Source of the DNA: CALDSL01 sp039810245
Lineage (GTDB): Bacteria > Chloroflexota > Anaerolineae > Anaerolineales > Anaerolineaceae
Reading direction: 5' to 3'
Assembly: GCA_039810245.1 (NCBI GenBank)
Contig: JBDHWQ010000011.1
Location: 1-64,000 of the forward strand
DNA: 64,000 nt
The notes beneath the pieces are model-generated. The model ran no database searches, was not told where the DNA came from, and saw nothing but the letters and a program-made list of their open reading frames with translations. Shown here piece by piece: positions 1 through 8,487 of the stretch. A program made the translations under genes and the position numbers. Numbering within the stretch: position 1 is the stretch's first letter; the number at the start of each line of letters is the position of its first letter.

Positions 1-2
1 AA

Positions 3-653
3 ACGGCGCTGCTGGGCATTTGCGATGACGGCCTGCCGGTATTGTTTGATTTGAACGATGCGCGCCCCGGCCCGCTACTGCTTACCGGCGACAGCGCGTG
101 CGGAAAGACCGCGCTGATGCAGGGAATGCTGCGCTCGCTGCTGGCCACCAATTCACCGTATGAAGTGAAATACGCGCTCATCCCTTCCAAACCGGATGAG
201 TGGGCGGCGTATGAGAATTCGCGCGAGCATTGCTTCGCCTTTGCGCCGAACTATGAAAGCGCCGCGGGTGAGACGATCATTCGCTTAGCGGAGATTGCCG
301 ATCAGCGACGCGTTGGCAAGAATCTGGGAGCGCATATCGTGCTGCTGCTGGACGACCTGCGCTTTATGGCGCGTGAGGATTATGATGTGCGCCTCAATTT
401 TGAATGGCTGCTGAAGTACGGTCCTGAATTGGGTGTCTGGCCGGTGGTATCACTGCCTGGCACTGCAGCGCGCGAGATGTCTCGGATGACCAGCTACTTC
501 CGCACCCGCCTGATTGGCCACATGGTGGCGGAAAATTCCAGCCGTATCACCCTGTTCGATGGCTGCCATCCGGAAACGCTTCGCGCGGGCAAGCAGTTTG
601 CGGTGCGGGTACAAGATGCCTGGCTGCGTTTCTCTACACCGGCACTGGGATAA
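3..653 (+). CDS. P-loop ATPase (FtsK/HerA-like), 5' end outside window
   Basis: The reading frame is open to the left edge, so only the last 216 codons are visible; the TTG at 42 is internal. A Walker A motif GDSACGKT is preceded by an LLLTG beta strand, and a Walker B strand IVLLLDDL follows about 80 residues later. This order and the phrase PGPLLLTGDSACGKTALMQ resemble FtsK/HerA-type ATPase cores rather than ABC ATPases, since no signature motif is visible. The missing N-terminal part could hold another domain. A small ORF follows 34 bases downstream on the same strand and may be co-transcribed. Substrate and cellular role cannot be read from the sequence. Confident for a P-loop NTPase, moderate for the FtsK-like placement. 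Confidence 0.75.
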   Translation, partial: TALLGICDDGLPVLFDLNDARPGPLLLTGDSACGKTALMQGMLRSLLATNSPYEVKYALIPSKPDEWAAYENSREHCFAFAPNYESAAGETIIRLAEIADQRRVGKNLGAHIVLLLDDLRFMAREDYDVRLNFEWLLKYGPELGVWPVVSLPGTAAREMSRMTSYFRTRLIGHMVAENSSRITLFDGCHPETLRAGKQFAVRVQDAWLRFSTPALG

Positions 654-687
654 TATTTGACATGGTTCTGTTCGTGAGGATATAGCA

Positions 688-945
688 ATGGATACCGGAA
701 TGCTCTGGTTCGATAATGACAAACTGACAGACCTGGCCGCAAAAATCGAGCGCGCGGCCGCGTATTACACCAAAAAGTATGGCAAGCAGCCAGACCTGTG
801 CTTTCTGCACCCCAGCATGGTAGCCGAGTGCGCGCCTGCTACACGGGGCATCGAAGTCAAGACCACGCAACAAATTCTTCCGAATCATTTTTGGTTGGGT
901 GTAAACGAAAAAGCCCGCGCCGATGTGCGCGCTACTGCCGCATAA
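688..945 (+). CDS. small hypothetical protein (85 aa)
   Basis: A short ORF starting with ATG about 34 bases after the P-loop ATPase stop, preceded by the purine-rich GAGGA of gtgaggatatagca (675-680), a usable ribosome binding site. The protein has no signal peptide, no membrane segment and no motif I recognise; it is mixed alpha/beta with a charged N-terminal helix (AAKIERAAAYYTKKYGKQ) and a short CFLHPSMV strand. Spacing and orientation suggest an operon with the ATPase. A GC hairpin lies about 50 bases after its stop. Function unknown. Confidence 0.6.
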   Translation: MDTGMLWFDNDKLTDLAAKIERAAAYYTKKYGKQPDLCFLHPSMVAECAPATRGIEVKTTQQILPNHFWLGVNEKARADVRATAA

Positions 946-993
946 GTCATTTGTGTGAGGGCCTCTGGGAAACAGAGGATGGTTTTGCACCGC

Positions 994-1019
994 GCGCCCC
1001 GGCCTGATCGCCGGGGTGC
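994..1019. terminator. GC hairpin between convergent genes
   Basis: A 10-bp stem with one G-U pair (994-1003 with 1010-1019) and a 6-base loop lies between the plus-strand small ORF ending at 945 and the minus-strand DUF4032 gene ending at 1026. Only a weak T run follows on the plus strand (ggttta). Placement between convergent stops supports a shared terminator. Confidence 0.55.
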
Positions 1020-1025
1020 GCTGGT

Positions 1026-1949
1026 TTATAGAAAGCCTTCGGTCATGCTGCGCGCTACGTTTCGGATGATGTTCACCAGGCGGCGCAGCGGGCGCTGCGA
1101 ATACTCCTCGGCAAAGTGGCTGGCGGCCTCTTCCACGCTCACCTCTTCCTGCCATTCCTGGCGCAGGTAGTACAGGTGCTCGATGATATACAGATACAGG
1201 TCGGCTTCGGTGCGCGTGGGGAAATCTGCCAGGATTTTATTTTCGCGTACGATCTTCACCAGTGGCAGGTAGACCTCGTCATACCAGCGCCCTACGGCTT
1301 CTTCCCAGGGAATATCCCGCTGCGACTGCTCACCCAGATACCAGCGGTGGACGCTGATATGGTCAATCAACTTTTCATACTGGCCCGGCAGTGACAGCTC
1401 GACGTGCGCTTCCGACCGCAGTGCGTTGAGTTTGGTTTGCGCCAGGAAGTCGCCATATTCCTGCTCCAGGATCAGGCGGTCAATATCTTCCAGGTTCTCC
1501 ACCGGTGCGGGAACATCCACCTCGGTTACATACGCATCCAAAAACACCTGTCCGCGCTCGCGCGCCACCGATACCCGGTGGTTTCCATCGCGGACGAAAT
1601 ACATCGCGCCGATTTTATAGACTTCGATCGGCGGCAGGATCACATCTTTCAGGTGCGCCTGGTCAATGCTCACCCAGCGGTCGCGGGTTTTTGTCTGCCG
1701 GGGTAAAAACGCGCGGTCAAAGTCGCGGTAGCGTCCAACGCTACCCACGATGGCATCCAGCGGGATTTGCTTGAGGCCCAGGTAATGCTGGCCGGTTATT
1801 GGCAGGCGCTTGCGCACCTCATCAAAAGGCAGCAGCTCGTTGGTAGACTGCGTCAGCCAGCTCAGGATGCCGCGCCAGTAGCCTTTGCGCAGCGCGGCAT
1901 CAAAATCGGAACGCGCCATGCGTGAAATCATATCGTTATTGTCGTCCAT
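1026..1949 (-). CDS. DUF4032 family protein with ParB/sulfiredoxin-like domain
   Basis: 307 residues from the ATG at 1949; the GTG at 1952 is also possible, but the ATG overlaps the upstream stop as TGATG and has GAGGTGA in front. The N-terminal half holds a ParB/Srx-like fold with the motif YFVRDGNHRVSVARERG (about residues 110-130), the strongest recognisable signature. The C-terminal half is helical, with FPTRTEADLYLYIIEHLYYLR, matching what I recall of DUF4032. Biochemical role is unknown. ParB-like domains can be CTPases or nucleases, but nothing here proves either. It is the last gene of the minus-strand operon after the phosphoesterase. Confidence 0.8.
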   Translation of the reverse strand: MDDNNDMISRMARSDFDAALRKGYWRGILSWLTQSTNELLPFDEVRKRLPITGQHYLGLKQIPLDAIVGSVGRYRDFDRAFLPRQTKTRDRWVSIDQAHLKDVILPPIEVYKIGAMYFVRDGNHRVSVARERGQVFLDAYVTEVDVPAPVENLEDIDRLILEQEYGDFLAQTKLNALRSEAHVELSLPGQYEKLIDHISVHRWYLGEQSQRDIPWEEAVGRWYDEVYLPLVKIVRENKILADFPTRTEADLYLYIIEHLYYLRQEWQEEVSVEEAASHFAEEYSQRPLRRLVNIIRNVARSMTEGFL

Positions 1950-2599
1950 CACTCACCTCGCAGCGGGCCGGGCGCTTGCCATTCGATCTCCCGGTAACCG
2001 TAAACATTGATCACGCGTGTCTGCTTGAAGATAGTCTCATACGGGGCATCCTGCCGGTACAGGTGAATGTGGCCGTGCAGGTGATAAGCCGGGCGGAACA
2101 CACTCAGCAGCCAGCGGTAGGCTTCAAACCCGTGGTGGGGAAGGTCATCCATGTCCTGTACGTGGCGCGGCGGGGCATGCGACACAAAAATATCCAGGTA
2201 GCGGCCATAACGCGCTTTGTTGGCAATTAGCTTTGGCGCCAGCAGCAGCACCTTGCGCCACATCTGGTTCTGCGTGTACTGTGCCGGGCCAAAATTATAC
2301 TGCACCGAGCCATCCATGCCGGCCAGCAGCACACCGCCCGGCCCAACCAGCGCGCGACGGTGCAGCAGCAGTGCCCCCTGCGGCGCGCGGCGGTCTTCGC
2401 GCTCGCCAAACTGGGTGCGGTTGAGGTGGTTGCCGTTGACGTAGTACATGGGCCGGTTCAACAGGCTGACCATGTATTCCAGGTAAAAATACGGCAAATC
2501 GCCGCACGAGATCATCAGATCGATGTCGGGGAAGCGCTGGGTGATGACCGGGCTGTACAGGAAACTAACTTCGACGTCACTGACTGCCAGGATTTTCAT
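1949..2599 (-). CDS. calcineurin-like metallophosphoesterase
   Basis: 216 residues with the metallophosphoesterase metal-binding motifs in order: SDVE near the N-terminus, CGDLP, NGNHL, SHAPP and HGHIHLYR near the end. The first motif reads SDVE rather than the usual DxH, as in some YfcE-like relatives, so one metal ligand may differ. No signal peptide, so cytoplasmic. The gene overlaps acpS upstream by 23 bases and the DUF4032 gene downstream by one base (TGATG), showing tight translational coupling. Substrate unknown; the family cleaves phosphomono- or phosphodiesters. Confidence 0.88.
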   Translation of the reverse strand: MKILAVSDVEVSFLYSPVITQRFPDIDLMISCGDLPYFYLEYMVSLLNRPMYYVNGNHLNRTQFGEREDRRAPQGALLLHRRALVGPGGVLLAGMDGSVQYNFGPAQYTQNQMWRKVLLLAPKLIANKARYGRYLDIFVSHAPPRHVQDMDDLPHHGFEAYRWLLSVFRPAYHLHGHIHLYRQDAPYETIFKQTRVINVYGYREIEWQAPGPLRGE

Positions 2600-2963
2600 T
2601 CCCGATCGCCACCACGAAAGCTACCACCGTGCTGCGGTTGTGGGTGATGCTCACCGACCAGTCGGTGAGCCCCAGCATTTCGGACACCTGCCGCGCAAAG
2701 CCGTACAGGTGCAGCTCGGGCGCGCCATACGCCCCGCGCCGGACTTCAATATCCTGCCAGCGCACTTTGCCAATCCCCGTGCCCAGCGCTTTGGAGACTG
2801 CTTCTTTGGCGGCAAAACGCCCGCTCAGACTCTCATTGCTGTGCCCCACCTGCTCCAGCTCCAGCGGGGTAAACACGCGCTGCAAAAAGCGCCGGCGGAT
2901 GGCCGGGTTGACCGTAGCCAGCCGCTCAACTTCGAGGATGTCTACGCCGGTGCGCAGGATCAA
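2577..2963 (-). CDS. acpS: holo-[acyl-carrier-protein] synthase
   Basis: 128 residues, the usual AcpS length. The enzyme transfers 4'-phosphopantetheine from CoA to the conserved Ser of acyl carrier protein. Diagnostic motifs are TGVDILEVERL at the N-terminus (Mg-binding Asp), RFAAKEAVSKALGTG in the middle (catalytic Glu/Lys) and WQDIEV, followed by WSVSITHN near the C-terminus. The ATG overlaps the stop of the upstream M16 gene as ATGA. An essential lipid gene inside a peptidase/phosphoesterase operon is a common housekeeping arrangement. Confidence 0.95.
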   Translation of the reverse strand: MILRTGVDILEVERLATVNPAIRRRFLQRVFTPLELEQVGHSNESLSGRFAAKEAVSKALGTGIGKVRWQDIEVRRGAYGAPELHLYGFARQVSEMLGLTDWSVSITHNRSTVVAFVVAIGNENPGSQ

Positions 2964-4258
2964 CTCGTCTCCAGCGCCGGCCCTGCCGAAACGATCGCTA
3001 ACCGGTCCGGGTGCAGGTACATGCGCGCCGCGTCCAGCACCATTTCAGGCGTCACGGCGGATACGAGCTGCGGGTAGCGCTGGTAGTAATCCAGCCCGAG
3101 CTGGAAGCGGAACAGGTTGACCAGCGCATTGGCCACCCCACCGTTGGATTCGAGCGAGAGCGGCAGCCGGCCGATGAAGTTGGCCTTGCTGTCTTCCAGT
3201 TCTTCGCGCGTCACCGGCTCGGTGGAGAAGCGCGCAAGCTCGGTAAGGATCAGGTCGATGGAGCGCTGCAGGTTGGCCGGGTTGACGCCCGCTGTCACTT
3301 CCCACGATCCGGATGAGATCCACGCGTTGAGGCTGGTGCTTGCATGGTAGGCCAGCCCGGCGCGCTCGCGCACCACGTCGCCAATGCGGCCCATCATGCC
3401 AAACTGGCCCAGCACGCTGTTGCCCAACGCGGCGGGCAGGTACTCCGGCGTGGGCCGTGCCGGTCCCAGCGTACCCATCACCAGGTCGGACTGCACCTTG
3501 CCGGGAACATCAATCTGCTTGCGCACACTATCTTCCAGCGGAACGATCGCCGGCATCTCCGGCGCGGTGGGCTGCTCCGGGTTAGCCCAATCGCCCAGGT
3601 GCTGCTGCACCAGGTCTACCGCTTTTTGTGGTTCCACCGCGCCCACGACCACAATCACCATCTCGCGCGGGCCGAAATGCCGGCGATGGAATTCCACCAG
3701 GTCATCGCGGGTGATTCGCCCGATCGTCTCCGGGTAACCATCTTCCGGGCGGCTGTACGGGTGGCCGGCGAACAGAATGCGGTCGAATTCCAGCGAGGCC
3801 AGGTCGGCGGTATCTTGCGCGCGGATGGCCAGGTGCGTGAGCAACTGCGCGCGCAGGCGTTCCACCTGTTCCTGCGGGAAGACCGGCGCGCGCAGCGTCT
3901 CGGACAGCAGGCGCAGCAGCAGCGGCAGGTCTTCCGCCAGGGCGCGCCCGCCAAAGCTGGTGTTGTGCACGCTGGTTCCGAAGCCCAGCATGGCGCCCAC
4001 CGATTCGATCGAATCGTAAATCTGCTGGAAGGTGTGCTGCTGCGTGCCGCGCATCAGGGCCATGGCAGTAAACTGCGACAGGCCCAGCCGGTCTTCGGGG
4101 TCAAACAGGCTGCCGCTGGCCAGGTAGCCGGAGATGACGATCGACGGGCTGTTGAAGTTCGAGCGCGCCAGCACGGTAATGCCGTTGGGCAACGCTACCT
4201 GGGTGATATCTTCCGGGCCGGGTAAAGTCTTCCACTGGGCGGGCGGCATCGCTCTCAT
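2960..4258 (-). CDS. M16 family peptidase-like subunit lacking the zinc motif
   Basis: 432 residues with the two-lobe M16B (pitrilysin/processing-peptidase) architecture: N-terminal half with LPNGITVLAR and the GHPYSRPEDGYPETI loop, C-terminal half with VVRERAGLAYHASTSL, the conserved Arg/Tyr region of the second lobe. Where active M16 proteins have HxxEH, this one reads GLSQFTAMALMRGT, so zinc ligands are absent. It follows the catalytic M16 gene after 2 bases and is co-translated with acpS through an ATGA overlap. The likely role is the non-catalytic partner of a heterodimeric peptidase, as in mitochondrial MPP alpha/beta. Confidence 0.88.
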   Translation of the reverse strand: MRAMPPAQWKTLPGPEDITQVALPNGITVLARSNFNSPSIVISGYLASGSLFDPEDRLGLSQFTAMALMRGTQQHTFQQIYDSIESVGAMLGFGTSVHNTSFGGRALAEDLPLLLRLLSETLRAPVFPQEQVERLRAQLLTHLAIRAQDTADLASLEFDRILFAGHPYSRPEDGYPETIGRITRDDLVEFHRRHFGPREMVIVVVGAVEPQKAVDLVQQHLGDWANPEQPTAPEMPAIVPLEDSVRKQIDVPGKVQSDLVMGTLGPARPTPEYLPAALGNSVLGQFGMMGRIGDVVRERAGLAYHASTSLNAWISSGSWEVTAGVNPANLQRSIDLILTELARFSTEPVTREELEDSKANFIGRLPLSLESNGGVANALVNLFRFQLGLDYYQRYPQLVSAVTPEMVLDAARMYLHPDRLAIVSAGPALETS

Positions 4259-4260
4259 TA

Positions 4261-5571
4261 TTATTCCTCTTCCTCGTCTTGCGCCGGGTCCATGCCGGTG
4301 GGCAGGTAAGCGCCCACCACGCGGTTTTCAGGAGTAAGGTACTGCTGCGCCACGCGCTGAATTTCCGCGGCGGTCACCTGTGCCAGACGCTCGGTGTAGT
4401 GCTCGAACCAGGCGTAGTGGTCAAACATTTCGGCGTACCCCAGCCAGAAGGCCTGGTTGGTAATGTTTTCGCTGCCATAGGCGAACAGCGCGCGCGCCTG
4501 CTTAATTGCCCGCGCAATCTCTTCACCGGTCACCAACTCGTCCTGCAACCGGCGGATCTCATCATCGATCACGCGCAGCACATCTTCGGTCTTGCGCTCC
4601 GGGCGCACCGTGGCGGTGATATCGTACAGGAACGGGTCAATCGTGGCCTGCAGCCCGCCGTTAACGTTGATGGCCAACTCGCCTTCCACCAGCTTGCGGT
4701 ACAGCCGGCTGGTCTTGTTTGACACGCCCCCGCCGCCAAACATATTCAGCCCGGTGGGGCCGGTTAGCAGGCTGTCGAGCACCGAGAAGGCAAAGAAATC
4801 CGGGTCGGCGGCGGCCGGCGCGCGGTAAGCAAGCTGCAGGAAGGTGGTGTGCCCCGGGCCGGTGACTTCCAGCTTTTGCTCGCCACCCAGCGGTGCTTCG
4901 CGCTCAGGCTGGTAGGCTTTGCTTTCTGAGGGGGCCAGCCCGCCGTACAGATCTTCCAGCCGCGCCAGCATGGTTTGCGTGTCAAAATCACCGGCCATGG
5001 CCACCACGGCATTGTTGGGTGCGTAGTTGGAACGGTAGTGATGGTACAGGTCTTCGCGCGTCATGCTGCGCAGATCTTCGTTCTCGCCGATAATTTCGTG
5101 GTGATAGGGGTGCTCGCGGAAGGCCGCCTTCTGCATGGCTTCTCCCAGGCGGAACAGCGGCTCATTTTCATGCCCCTGGCGCTCTGAGATGATCACCGTG
5201 CGCTCTGATTCGACTTCCTGCGGGTCGAAGGCGCTCGCTGTCATGCGGTTTGCTTCCAACCGCATCCCCAGGTCGATCTTATCCGCGGGGAGCGTCTCGA
5301 AGTAGGTGGTCCAGTCGAGATAGGTGAAGGCGTTCCAGAAGCCGCCCTCGCGCGAGATGGCCTTATCCAGCACGCCGGAAGGAAACAGCGGCGTGCCTTT
5401 GAACTGCATGTGCTCTACCCAATGCGAAATGCCGGTGATTCCCGGCGTTTCATTGCGGGACCCCACCCGGTACCATACCCAGTGACTGATGATGGGAGAA
5501 GTGTGAATTTCTTTCAGGTGTATCGTCAAACCATTCGCAAGCCGGGTATAGGTTACCGGGGAATCATTCAT
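4261..5571 (-). CDS. M16 family zinc metallopeptidase, catalytic subunit
   Basis: 436 residues. The inverted zinc motif HxxEH is present as SHWVEHMQFKGT (near residue 46), and the third ligand Glu lies in VESERTVIISERQ about 75 residues later. The C-terminal lobe contains SRLYRKLVEGELA, the substrate-binding region of M16 peptidases. No signal peptide is visible, suggesting cytoplasmic degradation of peptides. Directly upstream of its zinc-less paralogue (2-base gap), so the two probably form one heterodimer. The protein ends in an acidic QDEEEE tail. Confidence 0.92.
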   Translation of the reverse strand: MNDSPVTYTRLANGLTIHLKEIHTSPIISHWVWYRVGSRNETPGITGISHWVEHMQFKGTPLFPSGVLDKAISREGGFWNAFTYLDWTTYFETLPADKIDLGMRLEANRMTASAFDPQEVESERTVIISERQGHENEPLFRLGEAMQKAAFREHPYHHEIIGENEDLRSMTREDLYHHYRSNYAPNNAVVAMAGDFDTQTMLARLEDLYGGLAPSESKAYQPEREAPLGGEQKLEVTGPGHTTFLQLAYRAPAAADPDFFAFSVLDSLLTGPTGLNMFGGGGVSNKTSRLYRKLVEGELAINVNGGLQATIDPFLYDITATVRPERKTEDVLRVIDDEIRRLQDELVTGEEIARAIKQARALFAYGSENITNQAFWLGYAEMFDHYAWFEHYTERLAQVTAAEIQRVAQQYLTPENRVVGAYLPTGMDPAQDEEEE

Positions 5572-5581
5572 GGAATCCTCA

Positions 5582-6229
5582 TCAGGGGAATAGCCTGGCG
5601 CACAACGCGTCGGCGCCGCACAGGGCTTCGCTCCACGAGTTGGGCGTTGAATTGAGCCAGCGATAATAGGGGTCCAGTACCTGCTGCAGGCCGGTGAATG
5701 GCCGGTGCAGCTCAGTCTGCTTGAGCGGGATATTCACATCCACCATCAGCTCTACCGGGATCTGCTGGTCCACCGGTACGGTCAGGTCGAGGGCAACGGG
5801 TAGCTGCGTGCCCGCCGGCAGCACGATATCGGTGGGGGCGCTGTTGATCGTTACCACGCCGCCGTAAAGCGAGACCCGCGCGCCGGAGATGAACGTATCC
5901 TGGGTGAGCACCACGGTGGTGTTGGTCTTGAGCGGCAGGTCGAATTTGGCCGGTACGCTGGTCTTCACCGGGATGGTGGTGCGAATGGTGGACTCATCCA
6001 TCAGCACGAAGTTGTTATATAGTCCCCCGATCAACTGGTTATTGACAATCTTTTTGATTTCAAAGAGCTGCGCGGCCAGCAGGATCACAACCACCAGTAA
6101 GATGATGTTGACCACGATCGAGATGCCGCCGGTGATGGTCCAGAACGCGGGGGCAATCTTCTCGCGCTGCAGCCAGCGGTTCCGGGGCCGCGAGGCGAAA
6201 TCGGGGCGGGTGCGACGTTGTTGGTTCAT
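5582..6229 (-). CDS. hypothetical single-span membrane protein
   Basis: 215 residues from the ATG at 6229, chosen because GAAGGG sits 5 bases in front; the frame stays open to 6259 but that extension would contain the ribosome binding site. A basic N-terminus (QQRRTRPDFASRPRNRWLQR) is followed by one strong transmembrane segment (about residues 35-58) and a C-terminal extracytoplasmic region of alternating beta-type sequence with repeated VPV/IPV phrases. Two Cys residues near the end (LCGADALC) could form a disulfide. First gene of the operon running to the DUF4032 gene, 10 bases before the M16 pair. No family recognised. Confidence 0.7.
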   Translation of the reverse strand: MNQQRRTRPDFASRPRNRWLQREKIAPAFWTITGGISIVVNIILLVVVILLAAQLFEIKKIVNNQLIGGLYNNFVLMDESTIRTTIPVKTSVPAKFDLPLKTNTTVVLTQDTFISGARVSLYGGVVTINSAPTDIVLPAGTQLPVALDLTVPVDQQIPVELMVDVNIPLKQTELHRPFTGLQQVLDPYYRWLNSTPNSWSEALCGADALCARLFP

Positions 6230-6303
6230 AGTTACCCTTCTTTCTTTAATATAGCACAAGAATGATCATAGCATATTCTCACCGGATTGGTGAAAAAAAC
6301 CGC

Positions 6304-6309
6304 TATAAT
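6304..6309 (+). promoter_or_regulatory. -10 element for the ferredoxin reductase gene
   Basis: A perfect TATAAT stands about 75 bases before the start codon in the divergent region between 6229 and 6384. No good -35 is visible at 17 bases. On the other strand TATGAT with TTCACC at 18 bases may drive the M16 operon. Confidence 0.4.
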
Positions 6310-6383
6310 GGAGGCCGGGGAAAGTTAACGAATCTGCAACTTTCCGCATCGATGGACGCCTGGAACAAGGAGGTTCGTTGCAA

Positions 6384-7736
6384 ATGCCGGGCCAGCCACA
6401 TTATCTGGTTGCCGTGATCGGCGCCGGACCAGCGGGAATGTTTGCCACGCGCGAGCTGGCGTCGCGTGGTATTTTTGTGTGCCTGTTCAACCGCGATATT
6501 AAGCCCGGTGGACTGGCTGAGTACGGTATTTACCCTGATAAGCACAAGATGAAAGATGGCCTGCGCAGCCAGCTCCAGCCGGTGGTAGACCTGCCCACCG
6601 TGCGCTATTACGGCAACGTGAGGGTCGGCGAGCAGGCAGATTTGCGCCTGGCCGAGCTGCGCGCGTTGGGCTTTCAGGCTTTGCTGGTGACCGTTGGCGC
6701 GCAGGGGACCAAGTGGCTGGGGCTGCCAGGCGAGAACCTGGCCGGCGTGTATCACGCCAAGGATATCGTCTACCATTACAACCGCCTGCCACCCTATAGC
6801 GAGCGCGAATTTGCGATCGGCCGGCGCGTAGCAGTGATTGGCGCGGGGAATGTGATGACCGATATCGTCCACTGGCTGGCCAGCCAGAGGCAGGTAGACC
6901 AGATCTACGCCGCGGCGCGGCGCGGCCCGGCCGAAGTCAAGTTTGACAAAAAAGAGCTGGAATATGTGGCCGCCTACCTGGATTACACCGACCTGGACAA
7001 CGAGATTGACCGCGCCGCGCCATTGATGGAGTCGATTGGCGAAGACCCGGCCGCGGCGCGCGCGCAGATTTATTCCGCCGCCGAAAAAGCCGCCCCGCCC
7101 GTATCGGATACACGCTTCTGCCTGCGCTTCCTTGCTTCGCCCACGCGCATCCTTGACGATGGCCGCGGCGGGGTGGGCGGATTGGAAGTGGAAGAGAATA
7201 TGCTGTGCCTGGAAAACGGTGAGGTGAAAGCGCGCGGTATGGGGCAGCACCGCATCCTGGATGTGGATACGGTTATCTTCGCCATCGGCGACCAGGCCGA
7301 CGCCAGCCTGGGCCTGCCCATGCGCGGCTCGGAATTCAAGAAGAATCCCAACCCGCGCTTTCCGGTGGAAGGCACGTCTTACGAGGTGGCGCCCGAGCGC
7401 CCGGAGCTGGAAGGTATTTTCCTGGCCGGCTGGTCGCGCAAAGCGTCCACCGGGCTGGTGGGGGTGGCGCGCAAAGATGGCATCAACGGCGCGCGCGCCC
7501 TGATACAGTACCTCGACCTGCAGCCCCCGCTGGCGGAGATGCCCTCTGTGCTGTTGGAGCGCCTGGAAGCGCGCCTGGCGCAGCTCGGTCACCCGGTGGT
7601 CACCGCGGCGCACTTCCACCGCCTGCTGCAAGCCGAGCAGGAATATAGCGCCGCGCACGGCGTGGACCATTTCAAGTTTGCCAGCAACGCCGAAATGCTC
7701 GCGGCGATGGGTTTTTCAGTGCAGGAGCAGGGGTAA
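6384..7736 (+). CDS. ferredoxin--NADP+ reductase, adrenodoxin reductase/FprA type
   Basis: 450 residues. An N-terminal FAD-binding Rossmann motif VAVIGAGPAGMFATREL is followed by GGLAEYGIYPDKHKMK, the adrenodoxin-reductase signature (compare YGVAPDH in FprA). A second dinucleotide motif, RRVAVIGAGNVMTDIVHWL, marks NADP binding, and GWSRKASTGLVGVARKDG corresponds to the conserved GWxxxGPxG-type C-terminal loop. It should pass electrons between NADPH and a ferredoxin. AAGGAGG (6367-6373) precedes both a TTG at 6378 (4 bases) and an ATG at 6384 (10 bases); ATG is preferred. No ferredoxin or P450 is adjacent. About 80 C-terminal residues extend beyond the core family. Confidence 0.85.
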   Translation: MPGQPHYLVAVIGAGPAGMFATRELASRGIFVCLFNRDIKPGGLAEYGIYPDKHKMKDGLRSQLQPVVDLPTVRYYGNVRVGEQADLRLAELRALGFQALLVTVGAQGTKWLGLPGENLAGVYHAKDIVYHYNRLPPYSEREFAIGRRVAVIGAGNVMTDIVHWLASQRQVDQIYAAARRGPAEVKFDKKELEYVAAYLDYTDLDNEIDRAAPLMESIGEDPAAARAQIYSAAEKAAPPVSDTRFCLRFLASPTRILDDGRGGVGGLEVEENMLCLENGEVKARGMGQHRILDVDTVIFAIGDQADASLGLPMRGSEFKKNPNPRFPVEGTSYEVAPERPELEGIFLAGWSRKASTGLVGVARKDGINGARALIQYLDLQPPLAEMPSVLLERLEARLAQLGHPVVTAAHFHRLLQAEQEYSAAHGVDHFKFASNAEMLAAMGFSVQEQG

Positions 7737-7788
7737 CGGTTTTCACTTCTGTTCAGGCAGACAAGAGCGTTCCTGTTTCCCGCCTGAA

Positions 7789-7912
7789 CCGGTAGGGGCG
7801 AGGCGGAAGAGGCTCCGTGGCTATATGCGGTCTGAAAGCCTCGCCCCGGCAGCATTGATCGCGCAGCCGAGGAAGGGCGGTTGCGTAATCTTCCCCGGGG
7901 CGAGGCTACCGG
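7789..7912. repeat. short inverted/direct repeat cluster in intergenic region
   Basis: The 244-base gap between the reductase and the next gene holds three copies of GGGGCGAGGC: plus at 7795-7804, minus at 7838-7847, plus at 7897-7906. The first is flanked by CCGGTA on its left and the last by TACCGG on its right. This looks like a small dispersed non-coding repeat; no ORF is convincing in the gap. Confidence 0.5.
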
Positions 7913-7980
7913 TTGATTGCATATCCGGCAGGGTTTCTCTTGCCTTGCCCAGCACGTTTTTCACGACACGATGTGGGCCT

Positions 7981-8487
7981 TCAATCCCCGGATGGCTTCT
8001 TCTCGTCCAACTGGTAGGGCAGCAGCAGCAGGAAGCCAATGGCGATGACCAGCTCGCCGATCTCGACCCCACGCGCCTGCCAGCCGCCGAAGTAAGGCAC
8101 TTTGGGCAGCGAGTGGCTGCCCAGCCCGAACACATCGGCCATGCCGGCGAACACGGCCACCACGTACCCTGTGGCCACCATGCGCACACCGATATCCGCG
8201 GCGATGGACGGTATGCGGTCTTTCCACAGCGCCATCATGCAGGTGTAGCCGCCAATGCACATGATGGCCAGGCCCACCAGGAATACCGCGATCTGCACAA
8301 AGCCGATGATCGGGCTGCGGTCCAGGCCAAACAGCCCCGGCACTGCGCCGATCAGGAACACGACAAATCCGATCAGTGTCAGCGTCAGGCCGATACGCAC
8401 CCGCCGGCGCGAATAGGTAATGCGCCGGGTGGGCTGGTCGATGCCGCGTTGTTCTCTTTTTTCTACCGGGAGTTCGGAATCGCTCAT
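7981..8487 (-). CDS. hypothetical four-span membrane protein
   Basis: 168 residues. A charged cytoplasmic N-terminus with YSRRRVR precedes four hydrophobic segments (roughly residues 32-52, 62-84, 102-122, 140-160). No catalytic or transport motif recognised; the ASP-rich tail DEKKPSGD is cytoplasmic if the N-terminus is inside. The ATG overlaps the stop of the M19 dipeptidase gene as ATGA, so the two are translationally coupled. Function unknown. Confidence 0.75.
   Translation of the reverse strand: MSDSELPVEKREQRGIDQPTRRITYSRRRVRIGLTLTLIGFVVFLIGAVPGLFGLDRSPIIGFVQIAVFLVGLAIMCIGGYTCMMALWKDRIPSIAADIGVRMVATGYVVAVFAGMADVFGLGSHSLPKVPYFGGWQARGVEIGELVIAIGFLLLLPYQLDEKKPSGD

Noticed and set aside
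6303..7670. 455-codon minus-strand frame opposite the ferredoxin reductase
   Set aside because: The plus-strand gene has a ribosome binding site and clear FAD/NADP motifs.
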